A DNA stretch of 64,000 nucleotides from Massilia varians (lineage in GTDB: Bacteria > Pseudomonadota > Gammaproteobacteria > Burkholderiales > Burkholderiaceae_D). Numbering within the stretch: position 1 is the stretch's first letter; each line of letters begins with the position of its first letter. Both the position numbers and the translations under genes were made by a program. A model generated the notes under the pieces. That model was not told where the DNA came from, searched no databases, and worked only from the letters and a program-made list of their open reading frames with translations. This document shows positions 34,646 to 42,744 of the stretch, piece by piece. The stretch is taken from contig NZ_AP026966.1 of assembly GCF_027923905.1 (NCBI RefSeq), positions 868,001 to 932,000 of the forward strand. The letters run 5' to 3'.

Positions 34646-35347
34646 ATGGAAGACCCCCACTCACCCCTGTCCATGTTCCTCGCGTCGACCGCGCACGACA
34701 TGAAGAATTCGATCAGCGTCCTGTCCGGCACGCTCGAGCGCCTGCTCGACGACGCCTCGCCCGAGACCGAGAAGGCCTATCCGCAGATGGCGCAGATGCT
34801 GTACCAGACGCGCCGCCTGAACGACAGCCTGATGCAGCTGTTGGCGCTGTACAAGCACGTCGGCACGCCCGCGTATCCCTTCGACGTGCAGCCGCTCGAA
34901 GTCGGCCAGCTGGCCGAGCAGGTGGTCGCTCTGGAGCGGGTGCTGCTGGAGTCGCGCGGCATCGGGCTCGAACTCGACATCGATCCCGAGCTGGTATGGC
35001 ATTTCGACGAGGACCTGATCGTCGGCGTGGTCTCGCATGCCGTCAACAACGCCGTGCACTACACGCGCGACCGCATCTTGCTGGGCGCGCGCGAACGCGA
35101 CGGCTGGCTCGAGATCCGCGTCGAAGACAATGGCGCCGGCTTCCCGGCAGCCTTGCTCGAGGCGGGCGGCGCGGCCATGAACGGCATGGCATCCGGCGTC
35201 AACTTCCTGACCAACAGCGCCGGCCTGGGACTGCATTTTTCGCGCGAAGTGGCGCGCATGCACCGCCACCGTGAGCGCAGCGGCGCCGTGCGCCTCGAAA
35301 ACGGCGGCCGGCTGGGCGGCGGCTGCTTCATCCTGACCCTGCCATGA
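34646..35347 (+). CDS. Soluble histidine kinase lacking an obvious sensor domain
   Basis: The 233-residue protein has a dimerisation/phosphoacceptor helix with His in STAHDMKNSISVLSG and an HATPase domain (N-box VSHAVNNAVHYT, G1 VEDNGAGF, G2 AGLGLHFSREVARMH). It has no membrane segment, PAS or GAF domain, so input must come from a partner. Its TGA overlaps the ATG of the REC-TPR gene (ATGA, 35344-35347), which identifies the cognate partner. The HDMKN form of the H-box is typical of kinases that accompany TPR response regulators; that link is from general knowledge. Confidence 0.85.
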   Translation: MEDPHSPLSMFLASTAHDMKNSISVLSGTLERLLDDASPETEKAYPQMAQMLYQTRRLNDSLMQLLALYKHVGTPAYPFDVQPLEVGQLAEQVVALERVLLESRGIGLELDIDPELVWHFDEDLIVGVVSHAVNNAVHYTRDRILLGARERDGWLEIRVEDNGAGFPAALLEAGGAAMNGMASGVNFLTNSAGLGLHFSREVARMHRHRERSGAVRLENGGRLGGGCFILTLP

Positions 35348-37041
35348 ACGCCGTCATCAACAGCCTGGTGGCGCCCGGCGCCGAGCAGGTGGACTGGGCA
35401 GCCAAGACCTACCTGGTGGTCGACGATTTCATCGGCGTGCGCCAGCTGCTGCGCGAGGCGCTGCGCAGCCTGGGCGCGCGCAACATCGACCAGGCCTCCA
35501 GCGGCGGTGAGGCCATGGGCCTGCTCAACAAGACGCGCTACGACGTGGTGCTGTGCGACTTCAACCTCGGCGAGGGCAAGAACGGCCAGCAGGTGCTGGA
35601 AGAAGCGCGCATGCGCAACCTGCTGCTGCCCTCGAGCGTGTTCCTGATGGTGTCGGCCGAGAAGAGCGTGGAGTCGGTGATGGGGGCGGCCGAGCACCAG
35701 CCGGACGCCTACCTGGTCAAGCCGATCACCGAAGGCGTGCTGCTCAGCCGCCTGAACCGGGTGTGGCGCAAGAAGCAGGTGTTCAGCCTGATCGACCAGG
35801 CCTATGCCGAGAAGGACTACCTGCGCGCCGCCCGCCTGTGCGACGAGCAGATCGCGGTGAGCAAGGCGCACGAGATCGACCTGCTGCGCATGAAGGCGCG
35901 CCTGATGGAGAAAAGCGGCGAGCCGGCCAAGGCGCGCGAGACCTACGAGCGCGTGCTGGCCCAGCACGAGTACCAGTGGGCGCGCTCCGGCCTGGCCAAG
36001 ATCCGCATGGCCGACGGCGACTACGAGCAGGCGCGCCAGATGTTCCAGACCGTGATCGCCGAGAACCGCTATTACATCGACGCCTACGACCAGCTGGCGC
36101 TGGCCTGGCAGAACATGGGCAAGCACGAGGAAGCGCTGAACGTGCTGGAGCGCGCGGCCAAGCTGTCGCCGAATTCCGTGCCGCGCCAGCGCAACCTCGG
36201 CCAGGCTAGCCTGAAGCTGGGCAACGTCGGCATGGCCGAGAAGGCCTTCCGCAAATGCATCTCGATCGGCGAGTACTCGATCCGCAAGACGCCCGATGCC
36301 TACCTCGGGCTGGCGCGCGTGTGTGGCCTGAAGAACGATCCGAAGGAAGCGCTGCAGCTCTTGATCGCGGCGCAGCGCGAGTTCGGCGCCGACCACCCGG
36401 ACATGGAACTGCGCGCCAAGATCACCGAAGGCCTGGTGTACCACGAGAGCGGCGACTACCGCCGCGCGCGCAAGGCCGGCGACGAACTCGAAGCGCTGCT
36501 GCAGGCGAGCACGGAGCGTCCCGACGTGCCGACCTGCCTCGAGATGGCGACCCTGCTGTTCGCGGTGGGCGTCAAGGAAGCGCCGGTCGACCTGCTGTGC
36601 TACGTGGTTCGCAACAACCACGACAACAGCTTCCTGCAGGACGAGGTGCAGCAGATCTTCGAGAAGGCGCGCATGGGCGAGGAGGGCGAAAAGCTGATCC
36701 GCGGCGCGCGCAAGGAAGCGATCGACCTGATGAACCAGGGCGTGCTGCTGTGGAAGACCAACAAGCTGGCCGAAGCCGTGGAGTGGATGCGCAATGCCAG
36801 GGCAGCGCTGCCGCACAACGTGCGGATCCTGTTCAACTCGGCGCAGATCCTGATCTCGCACATGCAGCAGCGCGGCTACAGCGCCGAGCTGATGGAAGAG
36901 GCGCACGGGGTGCTGGCCCACGTCGACCGGGTGCAGCCCGGGCAGCAGCGCTTTGCCCAGCTGATGGAGCAGTTGCTGGCGCTGGTGCCGAAGGTGGAAG
37001 CGCAAGCCCCGAAGGAGGCGGCCGGCCAGGCCGCAGCCTGA
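35344..37041 (+). CDS. Response regulator with C-terminal TPR array
   Basis: The 565-residue protein has a receiver domain (residues ~18-140: TYLVVDDFIGVRQLLREAL, phosphoacceptor Asp in VVLCDFNLGEGKNG, Thr/Ser and Lys in LMVSAEK and YLVKPI). The remaining ~400 residues are helical repeats of TPR type (EKSGEPAKARETYERVL, MADGDYEQARQMFQTV, GKHEEALNVLERAAKLSPN). There is no DNA-binding or enzymatic output, so it probably acts through protein contacts. It is translationally coupled to the kinase gene. Confidence 0.88.
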   Translation: MNAVINSLVAPGAEQVDWAAKTYLVVDDFIGVRQLLREALRSLGARNIDQASSGGEAMGLLNKTRYDVVLCDFNLGEGKNGQQVLEEARMRNLLLPSSVFLMVSAEKSVESVMGAAEHQPDAYLVKPITEGVLLSRLNRVWRKKQVFSLIDQAYAEKDYLRAARLCDEQIAVSKAHEIDLLRMKARLMEKSGEPAKARETYERVLAQHEYQWARSGLAKIRMADGDYEQARQMFQTVIAENRYYIDAYDQLALAWQNMGKHEEALNVLERAAKLSPNSVPRQRNLGQASLKLGNVGMAEKAFRKCISIGEYSIRKTPDAYLGLARVCGLKNDPKEALQLLIAAQREFGADHPDMELRAKITEGLVYHESGDYRRARKAGDELEALLQASTERPDVPTCLEMATLLFAVGVKEAPVDLLCYVVRNNHDNSFLQDEVQQIFEKARMGEEGEKLIRGARKEAIDLMNQGVLLWKTNKLAEAVEWMRNARAALPHNVRILFNSAQILISHMQQRGYSAELMEEAHGVLAHVDRVQPGQQRFAQLMEQLLALVPKVEAQAPKEAAGQAAA

Positions 37042-37042
37042 G

Positions 37043-40000
37043 TCAGCGCCAGCTCCCCCGCACGTCCTCGCAGCGCTGTCCCTGCGCGGCCTGGCCGTGC
37101 CGCCGCGCCAGCTCCGCGCACAAGAGCCCGACGTCGAGCCCGCCGTCGCGGGTGCGCGCCGCCTCCATCGCCCCGTCCAGCGCGCATTCGCCGATGTACT
37201 GCCCCAGCGCCCGGTAGCTCTCGAACTGAGTCTCGTCGAACCACTGGTCGACCGAGCTCTCGTGCGGATAGGCCGGGTGCACCTTGCGGTAGTTGAGCAG
37301 GTCGGCGTTCTCGCGGCCGACGATGGCGGGCTTGATGTACAGCAGCGTGCCGTCCACGCCGCCGTGGTCCACCTGACTGTAGCGCAGCGTGCCGACCGCG
37401 CAGCTGGCGCCGCACAGGCCGCCGCCGCCCAGCTGCGCCAGCTTCGAGACGTCGAGGTCGATGCGCACGTGCAGGTCGGTGCCGACCTTGCGGATCGCAT
37501 TGCCGAGGTCGGCGAAGGCCAGGTCGCCATCGCTGGCCACGTCCACCGCGATGATCAGGCGGCAGCGCCGCCGCACCAGCTCGTAGATGCCGAGGTTGTC
37601 GAAATGCCCGCCGTCGGACAGGTAGACGTAGGTGGCGTCGGCATTGGTCAGGCCGAACAGCTCGGCCAGCAGGCTGAACAGGCCGAGACGCGGCGAGGAT
37701 TGCTGCCAGGCCGCCTTGCGCGGATTGGGACACCAGCGGCCCAGGCGCACGTTGAACATCGTCATCAGGAAGTTCAGCGGCGGCGAGGAGTGCGCGCCCA
37801 TGTTCGGGCTGGCCGCCGCGCCGGAGACCGCGACCGCCATCCCGAGCCGCACGCCGGCATCGTCGTCGGCCCCGGCGCCCGCGCGCGAGCCGTAGGCGCC
37901 GGTCGGGCGGTAGCAGCCGCGCGCGGCATCCAGGGACTGGGCGCTGCCGGCCACGCCGTGCACGGCGGCGCTGCCCACCGATCCGGGCGGCAGCTCGAAG
38001 CCGCAGTAGCGCGGCGTGAAGGTGAACGAGGCCGCCTTGCGGGTGCGCCAGGCCAGCTCCTCGCCGCCGACCAGGTTGAGCGAGGTATTGATGATGTGAC
38101 AGGGGCGCTGCTGCTTCAGGTCCGCCAGCAGCGGGTCGTCGCCGGGGTCGAAGCCGGTGAAGGGGTGGGGCTTGCGTGCGCGGCTGCTGGCGCCGAAGTA
38201 GGCGCGCACCAGGCGGTTCCGGTACAGCATGTAGAGCGAGAACTTGTTGATGTCCACGCGCCATCCGAGCAGCAGCGCGGCGCCCAGGAAAATCGCGAAC
38301 GCCCACGCCAGCCGGCTGCCGCTGGTGGCCAGGGTGGCGCTGGCGTGGGCGCCGTAGACACAGGTGAGCGTGACCGGCTCGGGACAGGCGATGCGCGGCG
38401 GCGCCACCGCGGCCTGCACCAGCGCGCTCAGCAGGGCGAACACGCCGGCGGTGAACACGTAGGGCGCGAGCCGCGCCGCCACCTCGAAGCGCGTGTCGCC
38501 CGCGCGCAGGCCGCCGGCCCAGGTGCCGGTCCTGCTGCCGCTGCCGGCCTTCAGGCCAAACCAGGTCATGAGCAGCCAGCCGGCGGCGGTGGTGATGTGC
38601 GACCACACGTTCAGGGTCAGCCAGGCCCAGTGCAGCAGCGGGGCCAGGAAGAAGGAGACGCCGAACATCGAGACCCAGGCCAGCGCGAAGATCCAGGTCC
38701 AGGCGCCCTGGCGGCTCCACCATTCGCGGCTGGCGTCGCTGTACAGGCGGCCGATCAGGCCGATCATCAGCGTCATGGTGCCGGCGAACAGCGCCATCAT
38801 CAGCGGCATGCCGAAGGTGGTGAGGGCGATCGCGTTGTTCAGCACCGGGTGCGTCTTCGGATCGGGCAGCATCGACAGCCCGGCCAGCAGCAGCAGGGTG
38901 CCGATCCCGAGGGCGCCGAGGGCGCAGGCCAGGTGCGACAGGCCTTCGATCATCTCGGCGCGCGTCAGGTCGGCCGAGGGCGGATGCGGATGCAGCAGGC
39001 GCGGCACCACAGCGAGGGCGCTGGCCACCATGAGCAGCACCACGAACAGGGCCACCAGGCCGTTGACCAGCAGGTCGCAGGCGTCCCGTGCCATGAAGCG
39101 CACCATGGTTTCCGGCGCGAAGGCGCGCGCCGCCGCGCACAGCACCGCCAGCACGGCCACGAAGGACGCCCCGCAGACCATGTAGCCGGCGCGCCGGTAG
39201 ATGCTGGTGCGGTCGTGCGCCAGGTACCAGCCGCAGGCCCACACCACGAAGTAGGCGAAGCCCGGCGCCAGCAGCCAGAGTTCGCGTCCCGCCAGCTGCG
39301 CCGGCAGCGCGGTCCATTCCCAGAAAGGCGTTTCGCCGCCGTGCCGCCACAGGCCCAGGCTGCCGAGGAAGCCCGCCAGCAGCAGCGGCAGGTTGATCCA
39401 CCAGAGCACCGCGCCCTGCGACAGCGGGAAGCGGCGCCGTCCGCGCGAACCGGTCGGCTTGCTGGACACGCTCAGGGCGATGCAGAACACGGCGAACAGG
39501 AACAGCAGCACGCCGGCCATCCAGGCCAGGTCGGCATACATGGCCCACGGTCCGCCGGGGTCGACGGTGCGGTGCACGGCCCATACGGCGGCGCGCGGCA
39601 GCAGGAGCAGGGCGCACAGCCAGGCCACCAGCATCGTCAGGTTCAGGCCGGTGTTGCGGGCGTAGCTGCCGATCAGGGTCCAGGTGTCGGCGCTGAACAT
39701 GCCGCCGTGCGGGGACAGGTAGTTGCAGTACTGGCGCAGGAAGCGGATCGCGGGCGCCTCGGCGCTGCCGGCCGCACTGGCGCTCTTGCGCGCCAACATC
39801 TCTTCGACCAGGCGCACGTCGCCGCCCTGTTCGTGGATGCACTTGGACAGCCAGCCGCCGATGAAGCCGCCGCCGGAGACGGTCGACAGGTAGTCGAGGT
39901 GGCGCAGCAGCCGCTGGTCCGCCATGGCCTGCAGCACGCCGAGGCCGAAGGTGGCGCTGCGCACGCCGCCGCCGGACAGCGCCAGCCCGATCATGCCGGC

Positions 40001-40312
40001 CTTGTGGGCGCGGGCGGCGAGATCGGCGCCGGGGGCGGCCTCGGGGTCCGGGCGCAGCAGCTCGAGTTCGTCGCGGAAGACGTCCTGGAAGGTCGCGCCG
40101 CTGACCTCGTTCAGGCGCTGCAGGGTTGCGTCGTCGAGCACGCCGCGTCCGGCGATGCCCTCGCGCCGGCGGAATTCGACGATCGCCTCGGCCAACTCGT
40201 CCAGCGTGCAGGCATGGGCCGGCGGGCGGCAGCCGGCCGCCTCCAGTTTGCGGCGCAGGTCGGCGATGTGCACCGGAGCCAGGCTGGCGGGGGCGAACGA
40301 GGACACGGGCAC
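37043..40312 (-). CDS. Large membrane-embedded patatin-like phospholipase
   Basis: The 1089-residue protein has a patatin-like acyl hydrolase domain split by a long membrane region. N-terminal parts: oxyanion loop LSGGGVRSATFGLGVL (residues 112-127) and nucleophile Ser146 in STVSGGGFIGGW. About ten hydrophobic segments follow between residues ~210 and ~660. The catalytic Asp returns near residue 900 in SDGGHFDNLGIYELV. The serine lies in V-S-G-G-G rather than G-x-S-x-G, as in related bacterial proteins. It would hydrolyse lipid acyl chains at the inner membrane. Its target and partner genes are not clear; it ends one base past the REC-TPR gene, in convergent orientation. Confidence 0.85.
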   Translation of the reverse strand: MPVSSFAPASLAPVHIADLRRKLEAAGCRPPAHACTLDELAEAIVEFRRREGIAGRGVLDDATLQRLNEVSGATFQDVFRDELELLRPDPEAAPGADLAARAHKAGMIGLALSGGGVRSATFGLGVLQAMADQRLLRHLDYLSTVSGGGFIGGWLSKCIHEQGGDVRLVEEMLARKSASAAGSAEAPAIRFLRQYCNYLSPHGGMFSADTWTLIGSYARNTGLNLTMLVAWLCALLLLPRAAVWAVHRTVDPGGPWAMYADLAWMAGVLLFLFAVFCIALSVSSKPTGSRGRRRFPLSQGAVLWWINLPLLLAGFLGSLGLWRHGGETPFWEWTALPAQLAGRELWLLAPGFAYFVVWACGWYLAHDRTSIYRRAGYMVCGASFVAVLAVLCAAARAFAPETMVRFMARDACDLLVNGLVALFVVLLMVASALAVVPRLLHPHPPSADLTRAEMIEGLSHLACALGALGIGTLLLLAGLSMLPDPKTHPVLNNAIALTTFGMPLMMALFAGTMTLMIGLIGRLYSDASREWWSRQGAWTWIFALAWVSMFGVSFFLAPLLHWAWLTLNVWSHITTAAGWLLMTWFGLKAGSGSRTGTWAGGLRAGDTRFEVAARLAPYVFTAGVFALLSALVQAAVAPPRIACPEPVTLTCVYGAHASATLATSGSRLAWAFAIFLGAALLLGWRVDINKFSLYMLYRNRLVRAYFGASSRARKPHPFTGFDPGDDPLLADLKQQRPCHIINTSLNLVGGEELAWRTRKAASFTFTPRYCGFELPPGSVGSAAVHGVAGSAQSLDAARGCYRPTGAYGSRAGAGADDDAGVRLGMAVAVSGAAASPNMGAHSSPPLNFLMTMFNVRLGRWCPNPRKAAWQQSSPRLGLFSLLAELFGLTNADATYVYLSDGGHFDNLGIYELVRRRCRLIIAVDVASDGDLAFADLGNAIRKVGTDLHVRIDLDVSKLAQLGGGGLCGASCAVGTLRYSQVDHGGVDGTLLYIKPAIVGRENADLLNYRKVHPAYPHESSVDQWFDETQFESYRALGQYIGECALDGAMEAARTRDGGLDVGLLCAELARRHGQAAQGQRCEDVRGSWR

Positions 40313-40494
40313 TCCTCATGATGACGGGCGGGCAGGTACATCCCGACCCGCTAAGTCCAGTTCAGCACGCCGGGAAAGCGGACGCTACCGAATGGATCAA
40401 GAGTGCGCCCTCCAATCAGTCTGGTAGTCTTGCTGATGGTGAAGGCAGCCCCATGCCTGCTTTTTTTGTCGCGACGTGTATTGTGGAAAAGCTA

Positions 40495-40788
40495 ATGACC
40501 AAGATATTTCTCCTGATCGGCGTGCTGTTCTCGGGCGTCGCCGCCTTGCTCTACTTCGCGCCCAGGCTCAGGCTCCTGAACTTCGTCGACTAAGACGCGC
40601 CTTCATCGGTCGTGCGCATCAACCGCTACGCGGCGCCGCGACTGCTGCTTCCCGTCGGCGTGAGCGCCGGGTGCGCCTATCTCGCCGGGATGTGGCCGGA
40701 ACTGGCCTTGCCGCTCCTGTTCCCGGTCATGATTTCGATCCTGGCCGCGGTAGTCTGGATTTCTGCCGGCCTCAGTCGTCTGAAATGA
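40495..40788 (+). pseudogene. Small membrane protein gene interrupted by an in-frame TAA
   Basis: From ATG 40495 the frame reads MTKIFLLIGVLFSGVAALLY and on to LLNFVD, TAA at 40591-40593, then in the same frame DAPSSVVRINRYAAPRLLLP and two further hydrophobic stretches to TGA 40786-40788. The 97-codon whole makes a sensible three-segment membrane protein; D-stop-D could have been D-K-D with AAA to TAA. Alternatively the first 32 codons are a real small peptide and the rest a relic. The family is not recognised. The 182-bp gap 40313-40494 before it is the divergent promoter region shared with the patatin gene. Confidence 0.6.
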
Positions 40789-41093
40789 GCCGCAAGTGTG
40801 GCAAGCCGGGAATCGTTCCGACAAGAATTTTACCTTGTTGGCATAGTGCAATATCGAATTTGTCGGGAATATTTACAGGTAAAACGCGATTGTTCGGGAC
40901 TTATTCACAGATTTGGGTAGGATTGTCATCAAATTCATCATTTCATCGCAAATTGTTATTGCGAGGAAAAAGTAGACTTGGTTTTCACTGCAATGGAGAA
41001 AGAATCGTCGGAACTTTTTCCAGATTTTATTTAACTTTCATAAAATCGGGCCTAAGTCATTGAATTTTTTGAGTATTTGCATCTGGCACATTC

Positions 41094-41108
41094 GTTGCTT
41101 TTCAGTGA
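41094..41108 (+). promoter_or_regulatory. Sigma-54 (RpoN) promoter of the PEP-CTERM gene
   Basis: TGGCAC-N5-TTGC (41094-41108) matches the -24/-12 consensus exactly, with GG and GC the correct 10 bases apart. It lies 39 bp before the ATG at 41148. The preceding 300 bases are strikingly AT-rich for this genome, as expected for a region that bends and binds an enhancer protein. PEP-CTERM genes under RpoN with the PrsK/PrsR pair are known in related floc-forming bacteria. The stretch 40789-41093 contains no gene. Confidence 0.75.
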
Positions 41109-41147
41109 CATGCTGTTCCCCATGTCATCATCTGAAAGAGACGAAAA

Positions 41148-41804
41148 ATGAAAATCAAACAGTTCTTCCTGGGTCTGGTCGCTGCAAGCTGCCTGGCCGT
41201 GCCCGCATTTGCTGCACCGATTCCATTCCAGATCAACACCATCACCTTGACGCCCGGCTCTGGCTACGGTCCTGGAAACGGCAACCAGGAACAGCTCGAC
41301 GTCGTCTTCCAAGCGTTCGCCGCACCGGCCGCTTTCGGCCTCGACGTCGGTCAATCCTTCACGTTCAACGTTGCCAACGTCATTCTGAGCGAGGCGTGCA
41401 TCAATCCGGGCGGCTGCCCTGCCAGTGGCAACGGCCCGAATGACGAAACCGATGGTCTCAATCTCGGGGTCAAGTTCAATTTCACCAATCCGTTTAGCGG
41501 AGTTCAGGATCTGCTGATGATCGGTACCGCCTATCCGGGCCCCGTCAACGATGCGGATGAGGATTACAAGCTCGTGTTCGCCCCGAAGGAAGTCACCTTC
41601 GGTAACGGCGGCCGCTTCAGCCTCGACCTGCTGGACCTGAGCTTTACCAATGTCGGCACGAAGAACCTGACCGCCACCCTCACCCTGCTGAACGCACCCG
41701 CCAGCGAAGGCGGCGGCAACGAGGTGCCCGAGCCTGCCAGCCTGGCATTGATCGGCCTCGGCCTTGCCGGTCTGCGTATCGGCGTCAAGCGCCGCAAGGC
41801 CTGA
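41148..41804 (+). CDS. PEP-CTERM sorting-domain secreted protein
   Basis: The 218-residue precursor has a signal peptide (residues 1-22, ...PAFAA), a beta-rich mature part with GNGPNDETDGLNLGVKFNF, and the C-terminal sorting signal: VPEPASLALIGLGLAGLRIG followed by the basic KRRKA. Exosortase would cut at the PEP motif; the exosortase gene is not in this window. The product is expected on the surface or in the extracellular matrix, linked to exopolysaccharide. A strong RBS (AGAGACG) and a sigma-54 promoter precede it. Confidence 0.93.
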   Translation: MKIKQFFLGLVAASCLAVPAFAAPIPFQINTITLTPGSGYGPGNGNQEQLDVVFQAFAAPAAFGLDVGQSFTFNVANVILSEACINPGGCPASGNGPNDETDGLNLGVKFNFTNPFSGVQDLLMIGTAYPGPVNDADEDYKLVFAPKEVTFGNGGRFSLDLLDLSFTNVGTKNLTATLTLLNAPASEGGGNEVPEPASLALIGLGLAGLRIGVKRRKA

Positions 41805-41829
41805 GCTTCGGCCAAGCCCCAGCAGACAG

Positions 41830-41852
41830 CGCCCCCCTTGCGGGGGCGTTGT
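41830..41852 (+). terminator. Intrinsic terminator after the PEP-CTERM gene
   Basis: CGCCCCC (41830-41836) pairs with GGGGGCG (41842-41848) around a 5-base loop and is followed by TTGT. It is 26 bases after the stop codon, so the PEP-CTERM gene is most likely a single-gene unit. It also lies downstream of the convergent phaM-like gene. Confidence 0.65.
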
Positions 41853-41905
41853 CATATGCGCTGTCAGCTTCAGGCCGCCGCCGCTGAAGCGCCGTGACGC
41901 GGCCC

Positions 41906-42619
41906 TCAGCCCTTGTCGGCCTTGACGCGCGGATTGCGGCCCACCCGGCCGGAACCGCCCGGGCTGGCTGGCGACGCGGGTTGCGCGCCGCCGGACACGT
42001 CCAGCGGCGAGCCGCCGCGCGCTTTCGGGTTGGCCGGGGCCGGCCTGGCCGCGCCATCGTTGGCGCCGGCGGGTGCTTCCGCCGCGGTGCCGGCCGCCGG
42101 CATGGCGCTGCTGACGGCCTGACGGAATTGATCCTGCAACAAATTCCACCACGCGACGGCCGCCGGCATGGCGCTGTTCGCGGCCGCCTGGCCGGACGAC
42201 TCCGCCTGACCGGACGGGGGGGCGGCCTGCTCGGCCTGCGCTTCCGGCGCCGGTGGCGGGGGAGGGGTGGGGGCGCCGGCCGCCTGTGCGAAGAACTGCG
42301 TGAAGGGCGCCGCCATGGCCGGGTCGCTGCCGGCGCGCTGCATGGCCTGCGCCATGCTGTCGCCCATGGCTTTCAGGGTGGCGAGGGTGCCGCGCTGGAC
42401 TTCGAGCGCCTGGATGGTCCCGCGCAGCATGCCCAGGTTCAGGTTGAGCCAGGATTCGACCGCCTTGAGGTCGGCGATCTTTTTGTCCAGCTCGTCCACG
42501 GACAGGCTGGAGCCGGTCATGCCCGGCACGCCGACGCCGGGGATGTTCATGCTTCCCCAGAGGTTCTTGACGAATTCGAGCGTATCGGGCATTCCGGCAG
42601 CGTTGGGCGGCTTGAGCAT
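41906..42619 (-). CDS. phaM: PhaM-like PHA granule-associated protein
   Basis: The 237-residue protein has the PhaM core: DTLEFVKNLWGSMNIPG, then LDKKIADLKAVESWLNLNLGMLRGTIQALEVQRGTLATLK, a conserved amphipathic helix pair. The C-terminal half is Pro/Ala-rich and ends in a basic tail (SGRVGRNPRVKADKG), which in Ralstonia PhaM binds DNA so that PHA granules attach to the nucleoid; the tail here is shorter. PhaM also activates PHA synthase PhaC. Function is by family resemblance. Transcribed alone, convergent with the PEP-CTERM gene. Confidence 0.85.
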   Translation of the reverse strand: MLKPPNAAGMPDTLEFVKNLWGSMNIPGVGVPGMTGSSLSVDELDKKIADLKAVESWLNLNLGMLRGTIQALEVQRGTLATLKAMGDSMAQAMQRAGSDPAMAAPFTQFFAQAAGAPTPPPPPAPEAQAEQAAPPSGQAESSGQAAANSAMPAAVAWWNLLQDQFRQAVSSAMPAAGTAAEAPAGANDGAARPAPANPKARGGSPLDVSGGAQPASPASPGGSGRVGRNPRVKADKG

Positions 42620-42744
42620 CGGTCTTCTCCTTGGCTAGAAGCTTCAAGCGTAGCAGATAAATAACACGCGACAAAGCTTGCACGGCAAACGCGCCAATGT
42701 GCCGCGTCCCTGCGCCCCGGCGGCGCTCAGGCTACACTAGCAGC

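Noticed and set aside
36876..40319. 1147-codon minus-strand frame overlapping the patatin gene in another frame
   Set aside because: Arg/Pro/Ala-rich translation with no motif, whereas the alternative frame holds the patatin catalytic motifs and membrane segments.
40899..40907. TTATTCACA, a match to the DnaA box consensus
   Set aside because: Single copy in an AT-rich gap with no cluster, no dnaA or dnaN nearby; not an origin.
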